64,000 nt of DNA from Halalkalibacter krulwichiae (GTDB taxonomy: Bacteria; Bacillota; Bacilli; Bacillales; Bacillaceae_D). The notes below the pieces were generated by a model. That model worked only from the letters and a program-made list of their open reading frames with translations. It was not told where the DNA came from and did no database searches. Below, piece after piece: positions 1-10,068 of the stretch. The translations under genes were made by a program, and so were the position numbers. The stretch is taken from positions 3,743,501-3,807,500 of the forward strand of contig NZ_CP020814.1 of NCBI RefSeq assembly GCF_002109385.1, written 5' to 3'. Every line of letters starts with the position of its first letter. Position 1 is the first letter of the stretch.

Positions 1-443
1 ACAAATCCGTACTGGGCGGTTTCCTGACCACCATTCCAAAAAAGATTAATTACAAAAGCAGAGAATAAAGCGAGACCGATTCTAACTGCCAGCACAACCG
101 ACATTCGGATGCCCACTTTCGCAGCAACCGCTGATTCGATAAACAAGTTATGAGAGAAGGAAAGCATGACTGCTAAAATGAAAACTTCCTTCACCGTTAA
201 CTCTAACGTTAAAATCGCACCGATTGCCGCATACAAATTAAGAACATTCCCTAGAACGAGTGGAATCGCAGCTTCTCCTGATAAGCCTATCAGTCCCATT
301 AAAGGAGCAAGCAAATCGGCAAGCCAACCTAGAACGGGCGTGTACCCTAAGATTGTAACAATTAAGGTGATTGGAAAAATGATTTTTCCAAGCGTCCATG
401 TTGTTTGTAGACCGACAAGTAATCCGCGCTTAAGCATCCCCAT
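1..443 (-). CDS. Nucleoside-recognition (Gate) domain membrane protein, 3' end outside window
   Basis: The reading frame runs off the left edge; about 147 residues of the N-terminal part are present. The start is the ATG preceded by GGAGGAGAG. The protein is hydrophobic, with at least three predicted membrane segments, a Gly/Pro-rich stretch (FPITLIVTILGYTPVLGWL) and a conserved-looking LMGLIGLSGEAAIPLVLGN segment typical of the nucleoside-recognition Gate-domain family. In B. subtilis the gene after hprK-lgt (yvoD) encodes such a protein, and it sits in the same place here, 20 bp downstream of lgt. Transported substrate is unknown. Family call from pattern and synteny; function not established. 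Confidence 0.8.
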   Translation of the reverse strand, partial: MGMLKRGLLVGLQTTWTLGKIIFPITLIVTILGYTPVLGWLADLLAPLMGLIGLSGEAAIPLVLGNVLNLYAAIGAILTLELTVKEVFILAVMLSFSHNLFIESAVAAKVGIRMSVVLAVRIGLALFSAFVINLFWNGGQETAQYGF

Positions 444-463
444 GCTACTCTCCTCCATCTCCA

Positions 464-1323
464 TTATTTTTTCTTTTTCTTTTTGTTTTTGCTTTGTTTT
501 TTTGTTGTAGGCAATGCTGGGTCAAAGTACCTCGGCGTATTTGATTGCATTCGACGATAAATAATCAGTATAACCGCGATTACAATCGCGATGATCGATA
601 CAACTTGAGCCGTCTTCAGCACACCACCGATCAACAAGTAGTCTAATCGTACTGCTTCAAGCCAGAAGCGTCCGAATGAATAGTAGATCATATACGTCAT
701 AAAGATTTCACCTTGGCGCAGGTTAAACCTTCTTAAATAAATAAGCAAAAGAAATCCTAACAAATTCCAAATCGATTCATATAAAAACGTTGGATGATAA
801 TAGGTTCCGTTGATATACATTTGATTAATAATAAATTCTGGTAACAGTAAGCTTTCTAAAAATTCTCTCGTAACAGGACCGCCATATACTTCTTGATTCA
901 TGAAGTTCCCCCAGCGGCCGATTGCCTGAGCTAAAATTAAACTCGGTGCTGTTATATCAGCAATTTGCCAAAATGAGTATCCACGTTTTTTACAGAAGAA
1001 ATACGCTGTGAGCATTCCCCGATGACCCCACCGTGAATAGCTAGGCCACCTTCCCATATGTAAAAGACCCGTATCGGATCATCGGCAAATTGCTCCCACC
1101 TAAAGATTACGTAATATAGTCTTGCTGATAAAATGGCGATCGGTAAAGCAAATAAAAGCAAATCCGCATATGTATCTTTCGGAAAACCACGCTTCACTGC
1201 TTCTCTAGTTGCAATAACGTACCCGATTGCCACCCCTAAACCAATTAAAGCACCGTACCAATAGATCGTAAAAGGCCCTAATTGTAAAAACACCCTACTT
1301 AACGGTTCAATTGTTTCTTCCAT
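464..1323 (-). CDS. lgt: Prolipoprotein diacylglyceryl transferase Lgt (1-nt frameshift)
   Basis: Membrane enzyme that transfers diacylglycerol from phosphatidylglycerol to the lipobox cysteine of prolipoproteins. The N-terminal part (from ATG at 1323, residues 1-102) holds [20 protein letters not shown] and the active-site HGG (LAIHGGVIG). The rest ([19 protein letters not shown], the [18 protein letters not shown] signature and a Lys-rich C-terminal tail) lies in the next frame. The frames join at 1017-1020, where four C (GGGG on the coding strand) stand where five are needed to read GGV-IG-GML. Restoring one G gives a 286-residue protein of normal length. It lies 38 bp downstream of hprK, as in other bacilli. 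Either a sequencing error or a real frameshift; error is favoured because the same lesion recurs in uvrA, fapA and fliD. Confidence 0.93.
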
Positions 1324-1361
1324 TGTTCCACCTCACCTTACTTCCTTTGCCTTTAGAAAAC

Positions 1362-2300
1362 TTAACGAAATTCGTCGTGATCTGCTTCTTCAATCACGTC
1401 TGTTAACCGCGATGAGAACTCTTGAGCGGCGTCATAGCCAAGACGCTTTAAGCGATAGTTCATCGCAGCCACTTCAATAATAACAGCTAAGTTACGACCA
1501 GGTCGAACCGGAACCGTCAACTTTGTAATTTCTGTATCAATAATCTTCATTTTCTCTTCATCAAGTCCTAAACGGTCATAAGCTTTGTTTTGATCCCATA
1601 GCTCAAGATGAATGCAAAGTACAATTCGTTTATATGGACGAACCGCTCCCGCTCCAAACAGAGTCATGACATTGATGATTCCTAGTCCACGAATCTCAAG
1701 CAAATGTTGGATTAAATCTGGAGAACGCCCTACCAATGTTCCCTCATTTTCTTGACGAATCTCGACCGAGTCATCTGCAACTAGGCGATGTCCACGGCGC
1801 ACAAGGTCGAGAGCGGTCTCACTTTTACCGACTCCACTATTCCCCGTAATTAATACACCAATTCCATAAATATCAACAAGAACACCATGAACAGCTGTCA
1901 TTGGTGCAAGCTCACTCTCAAGGTACGTGGTTATGCTACTACTTAAGCGTGTCGTTGGCATATTGGAACGCATAAGTGGTACGCCTACTTTTTCAGCGGC
2001 TTCAATTAACTCAGAAGGTACTTCTAACCCTCGTGAAAGAATAATCCCTGGTGTATCATATGTGCACAGCTTGAGCATTCTTTCTTCTTTTTCATGCTGC
2101 TTAAGATGTTCAAAAAAAGAAAGCTCTGTTCGACCTAATAACTGCAATCGTTTCGCAGGGTAATACGTAAAGTATCCAGCCATCTCAATTCCGGGCCGCG
2201 ATAGATCACTTGTTGTAATCGGACGATAAATGCCCTCTTCTCCTGCGATAAGCTCTAAATTAAAACGTTCTAATAAATCATTTGCTGTAACTTTTGCCAC
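1362..2300 (-). CDS. hprK: HPr kinase/phosphorylase
   Basis: Bifunctional enzyme that phosphorylates and dephosphorylates Ser46 of HPr (and Crh), controlling CcpA-dependent catabolite repression. The GTG start at 2300 follows AAAGGTGG with good spacing and gives 312 residues, the usual family length; a longer frame exists upstream but lacks a better ribosome site. Visible motifs are Walker [10 protein letters not shown] near residue 155 and the HPrK signature [10 protein letters not shown] near residue 205, followed by the C-terminal lid. First gene of an hprK-lgt-(Gate protein) operon. The window also carries a cre site in the xylose operon, so its CcpA output acts locally. Confidence 0.96.
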   Translation of the reverse strand: MAKVTANDLLERFNLELIAGEEGIYRPITTSDLSRPGIEMAGYFTYYPAKRLQLLGRTELSFFEHLKQHEKEERMLKLCTYDTPGIILSRGLEVPSELIEAAEKVGVPLMRSNMPTTRLSSSITTYLESELAPMTAVHGVLVDIYGIGVLITGNSGVGKSETALDLVRRGHRLVADDSVEIRQENEGTLVGRSPDLIQHLLEIRGLGIINVMTLFGAGAVRPYKRIVLCIHLELWDQNKAYDRLGLDEEKMKIIDTEITKLTVPVRPGRNLAVIIEVAAMNYRLKRLGYDAAQEFSSRLTDVIEEADHDEFR

Positions 2301-2552
2301 TACTCTAATCCCACCTTTATGATCGCTATCCTTACTAGTGTGAAGCTTTTTACATGCTTTTAGTACGCTTGAGCATTTCTGCACGGATTGGTTTGGTTAC
2401 TTAATCAAACGTTTGTTTAATGCAGAATCGTTAATAAGTACGTTCTCCATTTTATCATGTTTTACCGAAAAAAGCGTAATCGCTGTAAAAATCTGTAGAA
2501 CAAGGCCAAACAAAAAAAATCGCCCCTGCTTTAGCAGAAGACGAATGACACA

Positions 2553-2897
2553 CTACCCTTTTCGTATCGGTTTTACAACAAACGTTTGAATAAGTGCGAT
2601 TAGTACCGCAGCTAAGAGCGCCATTCCGAAGCCATTGATGACAAAAGCACTCCCCATTAGTGCTGCTGTCAACATGAGCGTGATTGCACTAATAACAAAT
2701 AGAAATAGCCCTAACGTCAAAACAGTAATTGGTAATGTTAAAACAACGAGAATCGGTTTAACGACCGCATTTACAATCGTTAATAGCAAACTAGCAATGA
2801 TTGCAGCTCCAAAACCAGAAAGCTCAAAACCATCAAATAAATACGCAATTCCAAGCAGTATAACTGCATTAATCAATAAACCGATCAGCCATCTCAT
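2553..2897 (-). CDS. yvlD: Phage holin family 4-like / DUF360-type membrane protein YvlD
   Basis: Small integral membrane protein of 114 residues with four predicted membrane helices and the pattern NAVVKPILVVLTLPITVLTL typical of YvlD. Its ATG overlaps the yvlC stop by one base (TAATG-type junction), so translation is probably coupled. Last gene of yvlBCD, an operon that in B. subtilis belongs to the SigW envelope-stress regulon; a SigW-like promoter is visible upstream of yvlB here. Molecular function is unknown in the family despite the holin label. Confidence 0.88.
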   Translation of the reverse strand: MRWLIGLLINAVILLGIAYLFDGFELSGFGAAIIASLLLTIVNAVVKPILVVLTLPITVLTLGLFLFVISAITLMLTAALMGSAFVINGFGMALLAAVLIALIQTFVVKPIRKG

Positions 2898-3097
2898 TAC
2901 TCTCTCACATCCTCTTCATTCGGTATAATGAATACAGCAATGATATACCCGATAATGAATGGAAATACACCTGATACGAAAAATAAAATGACAGCTAGTA
3001 GACGAACAAGAGTCGCGTCAATATTCATATAATTAGCAAGCCCACCGCATATGCCGGCGATTTTTCGATCATATTGTGATCGGTATAAACGTTTCAT
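2897..3097 (-). CDS. yvlC: PspC-domain membrane protein YvlC
   Basis: A 66-residue PspC-type protein: N-terminal RLYRSQYDRKIAGICGGLANYMNID motif region followed by one hydrophobic membrane segment and an acidic tail. PspC domains sense or signal envelope stress. Co-transcribed between yvlB and yvlD with a one-base overlap to yvlD. The ATG follows a GAGGTGAG ribosome site. Confidence 0.9.
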   Translation of the reverse strand: MKRLYRSQYDRKIAGICGGLANYMNIDATLVRLLAVILFFVSGVFPFIIGYIIAVFIIPNEEDVRE

Positions 3098-3138
3098 TTT
3101 TTCTCACCTCACTTTGAAAAGCACTCGCTCTAGGAGTT

Positions 3139-4245
3139 CTACTTTTGATCCTTGACTAGAACAGAGCCGGTATTTGCCGTAGCACTTAATTTTAACCTTG
3201 GAGAGGAAACTTGGTTTCCTAGAAAGTTCATTGACTTTTGTGCAAATTCTTTCTTTTCTTCTAGCACTTCATAATCTTCAAGATCGACTGTAAAGCCGCC
3301 AACATTTGTTTTTAACTTCCCTTCAATGCGGGTTGTTTTTGGAACAAACAAATGAATGCTTCCTGTCGTCGCTTTTAAATCTGCATATCCAGACTCCGTT
3401 AAGTCATCAATGTTATACGTAATGGAACCATTGATCGTCTCAACATCGACATCTTGAATTTTTCCTGTTAACGTAATCGCACCGTTTAACGTTTTACCAT
3501 CAAACACTTCAATCTCAATTTGTTTGAAATCAATGGCACCGTGTACCGTTTCCGCCATTGCCTTTTTCGCTGTAACATCAGCAAAAGTTAAAGCTCCATT
3601 CACCGCATTGACATCAAGAGTATCGACATGAATATGTTCCCCATGGATTTGACCGTTAAACGTGTATAACTTAATATGACTAAATTGTACACGTGGGACA
3701 TAAATCGTTGTTTGAACTTTGATCGATTTCGTCTTCGTATGGAAAAGCATCTTACGTTCATCCACCCTAAAAGCCGTTTCCTGCAAGAAGACTCTTCTCG
3801 CTTCCTCTGTATCCCTTACCCGATACACTTTCGCTTCACACTCAATTCGAATATCTTCCTCGTCCCATGGCTTAAATGTGATTGATCCATTCTCTAAGGA
3901 AACATCAAGAGCCGTTGGTTTCATGTCGCGATGTTGAAAAATATGGTCAACGACAACATGAGGGCCGAAGTTAAAATCCAAATCAACATCTTTGATTTTT
4001 TGAATCGCCGTCTCAATAAAGTTGGTAAATACATTTGTTGTAGAAGAAGCCGCTTGGCGGGCGCGCTCACGATACTTATCTCCATCTTCCCACTTTACTT
4101 TCGTTGTGACTTCAGACTTGTTGCGCGGCTCTGCTTTTGCTTGTTCACTTTCCGGTTTATCAATGGCCTCGAGTAACTTCAAACCTTCTTCTGCCGTTAT
4201 TTTCCCGTCTTCAATCATCTTTAAAATCATTTTACGCTCTTCCAA
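3139..4245 (-). CDS. yvlB: DUF4097 (beta-helix) protein YvlB/LiaX-like
   Basis: Starts at TTG 4245 behind GGGAGTGA, giving 368 residues; the longer frame from 4281 lacks a ribosome site. Residues 1-30 (EERKMILKMIEDGKITAEEG) form the short helical N-terminal domain typical of YvlB/LiaX proteins. The C-terminal half holds the regular repeats NGSITF, NGQIHGE, NGALTF, HGAIDF, NGAITL, NGSITY, TGSIHLF expected of the DUF4097 right-handed beta-helix fold. Related proteins act in cell-envelope stress; exact role not shown. First gene of yvlBCD, with a SigW-like promoter upstream. Confidence 0.9.
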   Translation of the reverse strand: MEERKMILKMIEDGKITAEEGLKLLEAIDKPESEQAKAEPRNKSEVTTKVKWEDGDKYRERARQAASSTTNVFTNFIETAIQKIKDVDLDFNFGPHVVVDHIFQHRDMKPTALDVSLENGSITFKPWDEEDIRIECEAKVYRVRDTEEARRVFLQETAFRVDERKMLFHTKTKSIKVQTTIYVPRVQFSHIKLYTFNGQIHGEHIHVDTLDVNAVNGALTFADVTAKKAMAETVHGAIDFKQIEIEVFDGKTLNGAITLTGKIQDVDVETINGSITYNIDDLTESGYADLKATTGSIHLFVPKTTRIEGKLKTNVGGFTVDLEDYEVLEEKKEFAQKSMNFLGNQVSSPRLKLSATANTGSVLVKDQK

Positions 4246-4305
4246 CTTCGTCACTCCCTTTAATTTCATGAGCATCGGCATTCATTAGTGTTCCCTAAGA
4301 AAAAG

Positions 4306-4356
4306 AAAGCAATGAATCCCTACTGATCTTCTACCAGTATTGTGCTCATTGCTTCC
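4306..4356. terminator. Hairpin between uvrA and yvlB
   Basis: Outer arms AGCAATGA/TCATTGCT enclose an inner stem TACTG/CAGTA. Read on the minus strand it is followed by a T-rich stretch, so it can end uvrA transcription. The SigW-like promoter of yvlB lies upstream of it, so it may also sit in the yvlB leader. Confidence 0.6.
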
Positions 4357-4405
4357 GATGACGATTTATGGCCAAAACGCTCATTCACATTCTTCACTAT
4401 TGTAT

Positions 4406-4432
4406 TACGAAGAAAGGAAAAATATCGTTTCA
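4406..4432 (-). promoter_or_regulatory. SigW-like promoter for yvlBCD
   Basis: Minus strand carries TGAAAC, 17 nt, then CGTA, close to the ECF SigW consensus (TGAAAC-N16-CGTA). It lies about 160 nt upstream of the yvlB start and just after the uvrA stop. SigW control of yvlABCD is known in B. subtilis; assignment here is by motif. Confidence 0.65.
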
Positions 4433-4459
4433 ACTTTTTTAAACCATTTATAATTTTTT

Positions 4460-7332
4460 TCAGCTATTTTGGTATTCCTTTTCACGAATCCATTGATCCA
4501 TCCTAGCTTTGTCTCGTTCTAAAATAGGCTTTAAATATTTTCCTGTGTAAGAACCTGCAACTTCTGCTACTTGTTCCGGAGTACCTTGTGCAACAAGTTG
4601 GCCACCTTTGTCCCCGCCTTCAGGTCCAAGATCAATGATGTGGTCAACTGTTTTAATGACGTCAAGATTATGCTCAATTACCAACACCGTATCGCCATTA
4701 TCGACGAGACGCTGTAACACCTTTAACAGACGATCAATGTCATCAACATGAAGCCCCGTTGTCGGTTCATCTAGTATATAAATGGTCCTTCCAGTCGCTC
4801 GTTTATGAAGCTGGGAAGCAAGTTTCACTCGTTGTGCTTCTCCACCAGATAATGTTGTGGCTGGCTGTCCAAGCTTCACATAGCCTAACCCAACATCAAC
4901 AAGCGTTTGGATTTTCCGATTTATCTTTGGAATGTTCGCGAAAAATTCCAATCCTTCTTCAACCGTCATTTCCAGCACATCAGCAACCGTCTTGCCTTTA
5001 TACGTTATATCTAGCGTTTCACGGTTGTAACGCTTGCCTTCACATACTTCACAAGGAACATACACATCAGGAAGAAAGTGCATCTCAATTTTAATAATTC
5101 CATCACCACGACAAGCTTCACAGCGACCGCCTTTCACATTAAAACTGAATCGACCTTTCTTATAGCCACGCACTTTTGCTTCATTGGTCATTGCAAACAC
5201 GTCACGAACATCATCAAACACGCCTGTATAAGTTGCCGGATTTGAACGCGGTGTCCGTCCAATTGGAGATTGATCAATATCAATGACTTTGTCAATATGA
5301 TCAAGTCCGACAATTTCTTTATGTGCACCAGGCTTTTCCTTTGCTCGGTTCAACTTTTGTGCCAATGATTTATACACGATTTCATTAATCAGTGTACTCT
5401 TCCCTGAACCAGATACACCGGTTACGGCAATAAAGAGTCCTAACGGAAACTCAACTGTAACATTTTTTAAGTTGTTTTCCGTTGCCTTCTTCACAGTAAA
5501 CGAGCGTTGTTCCACTGGACGACGTTCACTCGGAATCGGAATGAACTTTTTCCCAGAAAGGTATTGACCTGTTAAGGAATTATCGTCATTCATAATCTCT
5601 TCTGGTGTTCCTTGTGCTGTAATTTGACCACCATGCACACCGGCACCTGGTCCAATATCAATAATGTAATCGGCTGCCATCATCGTATCCTCATCATGTT
5701 CGACGACAATTAGCGTATTTCCAAGATTACGCATATGCTCTAGCGCCTCAATTAAACGGTCATTGTCACGCTGGTGAAGTCCAATCGAAGGCTCATCCAG
5801 TATATAGAGAACGCCCATTAATGACGAACCAATCTGTGTTGCCAAACGAATTCGTTGCGCCTCTCCCCTGAAAGCGTTCCTGCTGACCGACTTAACGATA
5901 AATAATCAAGGCCAACATTGATTAAGAAGCCAAGACGGTCATCGATTTCTTTTAAAATTAAGCGGGCAATCGCAACATCCTTTTCAGACAACTCAAGCGT
6001 CTCAAAAAATGCTTTCGCATCCTTAACCGAGAGCGCTGTCACATGTCCAATATGTTTGCCACCAATGAATACCGCAAGAGTCTCTTTTTTCAAACGGAAT
6101 CCTTTACACGTTGGACAATCTTTGTGTGTCATGTACGTTTCCATTTGCTCGCGGGTATAATCAGAACTTGTTTCCTTATAACGGCGGGCAATATTGTTTA
6201 AAACCCCTTCAAAAAACACAAGGTTCTCTCGGACTTGTCCAAATTCATTTTCATAACGGAAATAAATCCTGTCCGTGCCACTTCCATATAAAATTTTATC
6301 AAGCAGTGATTCAGGTATTTGATCAAGCGGCTGATACATATCAATCTGATAATGTTCGCAAACAGCCTCTAATAACTGCGGATAATATTGTGAACTTGTC
6401 GGCTCCCACGCGGCAATCGCATGCTCACTTAGCGACTTTGTCCGATCTGGAATAACAAGATCAAGATCGACTTCAAGCTTATGCCCAAGTCCATCACATG
6501 ATTGGCAGGCCCCAAACGGACTGTTAAACGAGAACATTCTTGGTTCAAGTTCTGGAATGGAAAAACCACATTCCGGACAAGCATGGTGCTGACTAAACAA
6601 TAACTCTTCTTCTCCAATGACATCGACAAGCACACGTCCATCCGCTAACGTTAGCGCTGATTCAAGTGAATCGGCTAGACGTGATTCAATCCCTTCTTTC
6701 ATGACGATGCGATCAATCACTACTTCGATGCTGTGCTTTTTGTTTTTTTCTAATTCAATCTCTTCGCCAACCTCATGCATTTCGCCATCAATCCGCACAC
6801 GGACATAGCCTTGCTTTTTAATGTCTTCTAGTACTTTGACGTGTGCTCCTTTTCTTCCTGATACGAGTGGGGCAAGAATTTGCATTTTCGTTCGTTCAGG
6901 AAACTCCAATAACCGATCGACCATCTGCTGAATCGTTTGCGAAGCTATTTCAATGCCGTGCTTTGGACAGACTGGTTTCCCTATCCGAGCATACAACAAA
7001 CGCAAATAATCAAAAATCTCCGTCACCGTACCAACTGTCGAACGTGGGTTACGGCTCGTTGTTTTCTGATCAATGGAAATCGCCGGTGATAAACCTTCTA
7101 TTGCATCGACATCTGGTTTGTCCATTTGCCCAAGAAACTGACGGGCATAGGCAGACAATGATTCAACATAGCGCCGTTGCCCTTCTGCATAAATCGTATC
7201 AAAGGCTAATGACGACTTCCCTGACCCAGATAGACCTGTCAAAACGACAAGCTTATCGCGAGGAATCGTTACATCAATGTTTTTTAAATTATGAGAGCGT
7301 GCCCCTTTAACGACAATATTCTCTAAAGCCAT
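4460..7332 (-). CDS. uvrA: Excinuclease ABC subunit A (1-nt frameshift)
   Basis: DNA-damage recognition ATPase of nucleotide excision repair; forms UvrA2B. The ATG at 7332 is chosen because GGAGGGGTGA precedes it (an in-frame GTG lies at 7341). Visible are Walker [10 protein letters not shown] near residue 30, the first zinc module (CPECGFS...CQSCDGLG), the second Walker [10 protein letters not shown], the C-terminal zinc module (CEACRGDG...CEVCEGKR) and the ABC signature [15 protein letters not shown]. The frame breaks in the first ABC signature: the coding strand has GGGG at 5865-5868 where five G are needed for LSGGEAQR. With one G restored the protein is about 957 residues, matching B. 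subtilis. Six bases downstream of uvrB, in one operon. Confidence 0.95.
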
Positions 7333-7337
7333 CTTAC

Positions 7338-9317
7338 TCACCCCTCCGCTTTCAGTTCTAGAACGAGATCTCGTAGTTCCGCTGCTCGTTCAAAGTTCAA
7401 TTCACGTGCTGCATCTTTCATCTCTTTTTCCATCCGCTCAATCACCGCTTCTCTCTCTTTCTTGCTAAGTTTCTGAGTCGGAGCAGCGTATGAATTTGTT
7501 TCTGTCTCTTCAGCTACAAGCGTTGCTTGAATGACATCCGGAATTTTCTTTTGAATCGTCTTTGGTGTAATGCCATGTTTTTCATTGTGTTCTTCTTGAA
7601 TGGCGCGACGGCGTTTCGTTTCATCGATCGCTAATTGCATTGATTTCGTGATTTTATCAGCGTACATGATGACATGACCATTTGCATTTCTTGCCGCTCG
7701 ACCGATCGTCTGAATCAGCGAACGATCCGAACGAAGGAAACCTTCCTTATCAGCATCTAAAATTGTCACAAGTGATACTTCTGGGATATCAAGCCCTTCT
7801 CTAAGCAAATTGATCCCAACTAATACATCGAATGTACCGATACGAAGCTGTCGAATAATTTCAATTCGCTCTAGTGTTTTGACCTCAGAGTGAAGATAAC
7901 GCACTTTGATGCCAATTTCTTTCAGATAATCAGTAAGGTCTTCAGACATTTTCTTCGTTAACGTCGTCACAAGTACGCGCTCATTTCGTTCAACACGTGC
8001 ATTAATTTCACCAATCAAATCGTCAATTTGTCCTTCAATTGGACGGACATCAATTGTTGGATCAAGCAATCCGGTTGGACGAATAATTTGCTCAACCATC
8101 TTCGGTGTATGTTCAAGCTCATACGGGCCAGGTGTTGCCGAAACATAAACAGCTTGATGAATCTTCTTTTCAAACTCCTCAAACTGGAGCGGGCGATTAT
8201 CAAGTGCTGATGGCAAACGAAACCCATGATCCACAAGGACCTGCTTACGAGCGCGGTCTCCATTGTACATTCCCCGCACTTGCGGAAGCGTAACGTGCGA
8301 CTCATCCATAATAAGAAGAAAATCTTCTGGGAAGAAGTCAATTAACGTATATGGGGTAGCCCCTGCTTCTCGCAAAGTTAAATGCCGGGAGTAATTCTCA
8401 ATCCCAGAACAGAAACCCATCTCCGCCATCATTTCAATATCATAGCGTGTACGCTGCTCCAACCTCTGCGCCTCAAGGAGCTTTCCTTGCTCATGAAGTT
8501 CCTTCAAGCGAGCTTCTAATTCAACTTCTATGTTCGCAATGGCTTTTTTCATTTTTTCTTCACGTGTAACGAAGTGGGATGCTGGGAAAATCGCCACATG
8601 ATTGCGTTCGCCCTTGATCTCACCAGTGAGAGAATCCACTTCCGTCATTCGATCAATTTCATCTCCGAAAAATTCAACCCGAATACACTGCTCATCTCTC
8701 GAAGCCGGAAAAATTTCAACGACATCTCCACGAACACGAAACGTTCCGCGCTGAAAGTTTACGTCGTTACGGTCATACTGAATATCAACGAGCATTCTTA
8801 AAAGTTCATTCCGATCTATTTCCATACCAACTCTTAAAGAAACGACTAGCTCTCGGTACTCTTCAGGAGAACCTAAGCCATAAATACACGACACACTCGC
8901 GATGATAATGACATCATTGCGCTCAAATAAAGCACTTGTCGCAGAGTGGCGCAACTTATCAATCTCATCATTAATACTTGCATCCTTTTCAATGAATGTA
9001 TCTGAACTTGGAACATAAGCCTCAGGCTGATAATAATCATAGTAACTAACAAAATACTCAACTGCGTTATTTGGGAAAAACTCTTTAAACTCACTGTACA
9101 ACTGGCCAGCGAGCGTTTTATTATGAGCCATAATTAACGTCGGTTTGTTGATTTCTTTAATTACATTCGACATCGTAAACGTTTTACCAGTTCCTGTTGC
9201 CCCTAGCAAAGTCTGATGCCTTTCTCCTTTTTTAATCCCATTCACTATTTCTTTAATAGCTTCTGGCTGATCCCCCTCTGGCTGATAAGCCGATACAAGT
9301 TCAAACGTCTCACTCAA
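7338..9317 (-). CDS. uvrB: Excinuclease ABC subunit B
   Basis: Helicase-like damage-verification subunit of nucleotide excision repair. A TTG start lies behind GAGGAGG; 659 residues. Walker [11 protein letters not shown] near residue 40, the beta-hairpin [12 protein letters not shown] near 95, helicase motifs ([25 protein letters not shown]), and a C-terminal UVR domain ([20 protein letters not shown]) that contacts UvrA/UvrC. Preceded by a LexA box and followed directly by uvrA. Confidence 0.97.
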   Translation of the reverse strand: MSETFELVSAYQPEGDQPEAIKEIVNGIKKGERHQTLLGATGTGKTFTMSNVIKEINKPTLIMAHNKTLAGQLYSEFKEFFPNNAVEYFVSYYDYYQPEAYVPSSDTFIEKDASINDEIDKLRHSATSALFERNDVIIIASVSCIYGLGSPEEYRELVVSLRVGMEIDRNELLRMLVDIQYDRNDVNFQRGTFRVRGDVVEIFPASRDEQCIRVEFFGDEIDRMTEVDSLTGEIKGERNHVAIFPASHFVTREEKMKKAIANIEVELEARLKELHEQGKLLEAQRLEQRTRYDIEMMAEMGFCSGIENYSRHLTLREAGATPYTLIDFFPEDFLLIMDESHVTLPQVRGMYNGDRARKQVLVDHGFRLPSALDNRPLQFEEFEKKIHQAVYVSATPGPYELEHTPKMVEQIIRPTGLLDPTIDVRPIEGQIDDLIGEINARVERNERVLVTTLTKKMSEDLTDYLKEIGIKVRYLHSEVKTLERIEIIRQLRIGTFDVLVGINLLREGLDIPEVSLVTILDADKEGFLRSDRSLIQTIGRAARNANGHVIMYADKITKSMQLAIDETKRRRAIQEEHNEKHGITPKTIQKKIPDVIQATLVAEETETNSYAAPTQKLSKKEREAVIERMEKEMKDAARELNFERAAELRDLVLELKAEG

Positions 9318-9393
9318 GTCAGATACCCTCCTCGCGAACTGTTCATAAGTAGATGTATTATACCATAGTTAACCAGTTGAAAGCCAAACAATA

Positions 9394-9407
9394 CGAACGT
9401 TTGTTTT
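9394..9407. promoter_or_regulatory. LexA (SOS) box upstream of uvrBA
   Basis: CGAACGTTTGTTTT matches the Bacillus LexA consensus CGAAC-N4-GTTYC at nearly every fixed position. It lies 77 bp upstream of the uvrB start, as expected for the SOS-controlled uvrBA operon. Confidence 0.75.
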
Positions 9408-9474
9408 TAATTTATTAGGAGATTTCTTGGAAGTTTATGCTTTTCACCTTACAAGAAATGACCAAATGCACAGC

Positions 9475-9503
9475 AAAAAGGAAGACGAATCTCATCGTCT
9501 TCC
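9475..9503 (-). terminator. Rho-independent terminator of csbA
   Basis: Perfect 9-bp stem GGAAGACGA/TCGTCTTCC with a six-base loop, followed on the minus strand by TTTTT. It touches the csbA stop codon. Confidence 0.85.
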
Positions 9504-9727
9504 TACATGCCTGGCTTCTTTTTTAATCTTTTCTTTGCTATGATAAGCCCCAACACAAAAGATAGTAACGTAATCACTCCAACTGTCCATGGTTGTTCAC
9601 TAACCGGCAATACGACCCAGCATACCATCAAAGTGACAATACAAGCCCCAACAATACTAAATGTGACCCGTGTGACAACAACCATTAAGAGAAAAGGAAC
9701 GACTAGAGCAAGGACTAAGTCCGTCAT
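9503..9727 (-). CDS. csbA: CsbA family small membrane protein
   Basis: A 74-residue (ATG 9727) or 78-residue (TTG 9739) protein with two or three hydrophobic segments and a Lys-rich C-terminus (AKKRLKKKPGM). Size, topology and position just upstream of uvrBA match B. subtilis csbA, a SigB-controlled gene of unknown function. The ribosome site AAAGGAG is badly spaced for both starts, so the start is uncertain. No clear SigB promoter was found upstream. Confidence 0.8.
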   Translation of the reverse strand: MTDLVLALVVPFLLMVVVTRVTFSIVGACIVTLMVCWVVLPVSEQPWTVGVITLLSFVLGLIIAKKRLKKKPGM

Positions 9728-9997
9728 CCGGTTATTCAAACTCCTTTTTTGATCTCAATCAAGACATCTATAATACATGAGTGCTAGCTCTCTAACATTC
9801 ATTCATAATATGTTTATTATACTAAGCAATCGCTATGAAAGTAAGTCTATTTCATTAGGAAATATGGTAAAAATTCGATTCATCGACAATTTTCCGGGAA
9901 ATAGAACAACAGGATGATGGAAATTGACAGTAGACGTCTCATAAAGTCTGATTTTGACCTTTTGAGTCCTCAAATTATCAGGCAGTTGTTTCCTTGT

Positions 9998-10032
9998 AAA
10001 AAAGCTTGGTACGAGACACTCGTACCAAGCTT
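9998..10032 (-). terminator. Terminator of minJ
   Basis: 14-bp stem AAGCTTGGTACGAG/CTCGTACCAAGCTT, followed on the minus strand by a T tract. A near-twin of the fliT terminator at 30231. The rest of 9740-10068 shows no gene. Confidence 0.88.
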
Positions 10033-10068
10033 TGCGTCATGAGGAGCTATTGTCCTTCCCAACTTTCA

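Noticed and set aside
2403..2416. Second LexA-like box (CAAACGTTTGTTT) upstream of hprK
   Set aside because: First half-site lacks the CGAAC core, and hprK-lgt is not an SOS operon; left as chance similarity in A/T-rich DNA.
4022..4288. Plus-strand ORFs opposite yvlB and other long genes
   Set aside because: Antisense shadows of well-supported genes, lacking starts, ribosome sites and recognisable motifs.
9332..9345. CGAAC and GTTC near the uvrB start as a second SOS box
   Set aside because: Only one base separates the half-sites where four are required.
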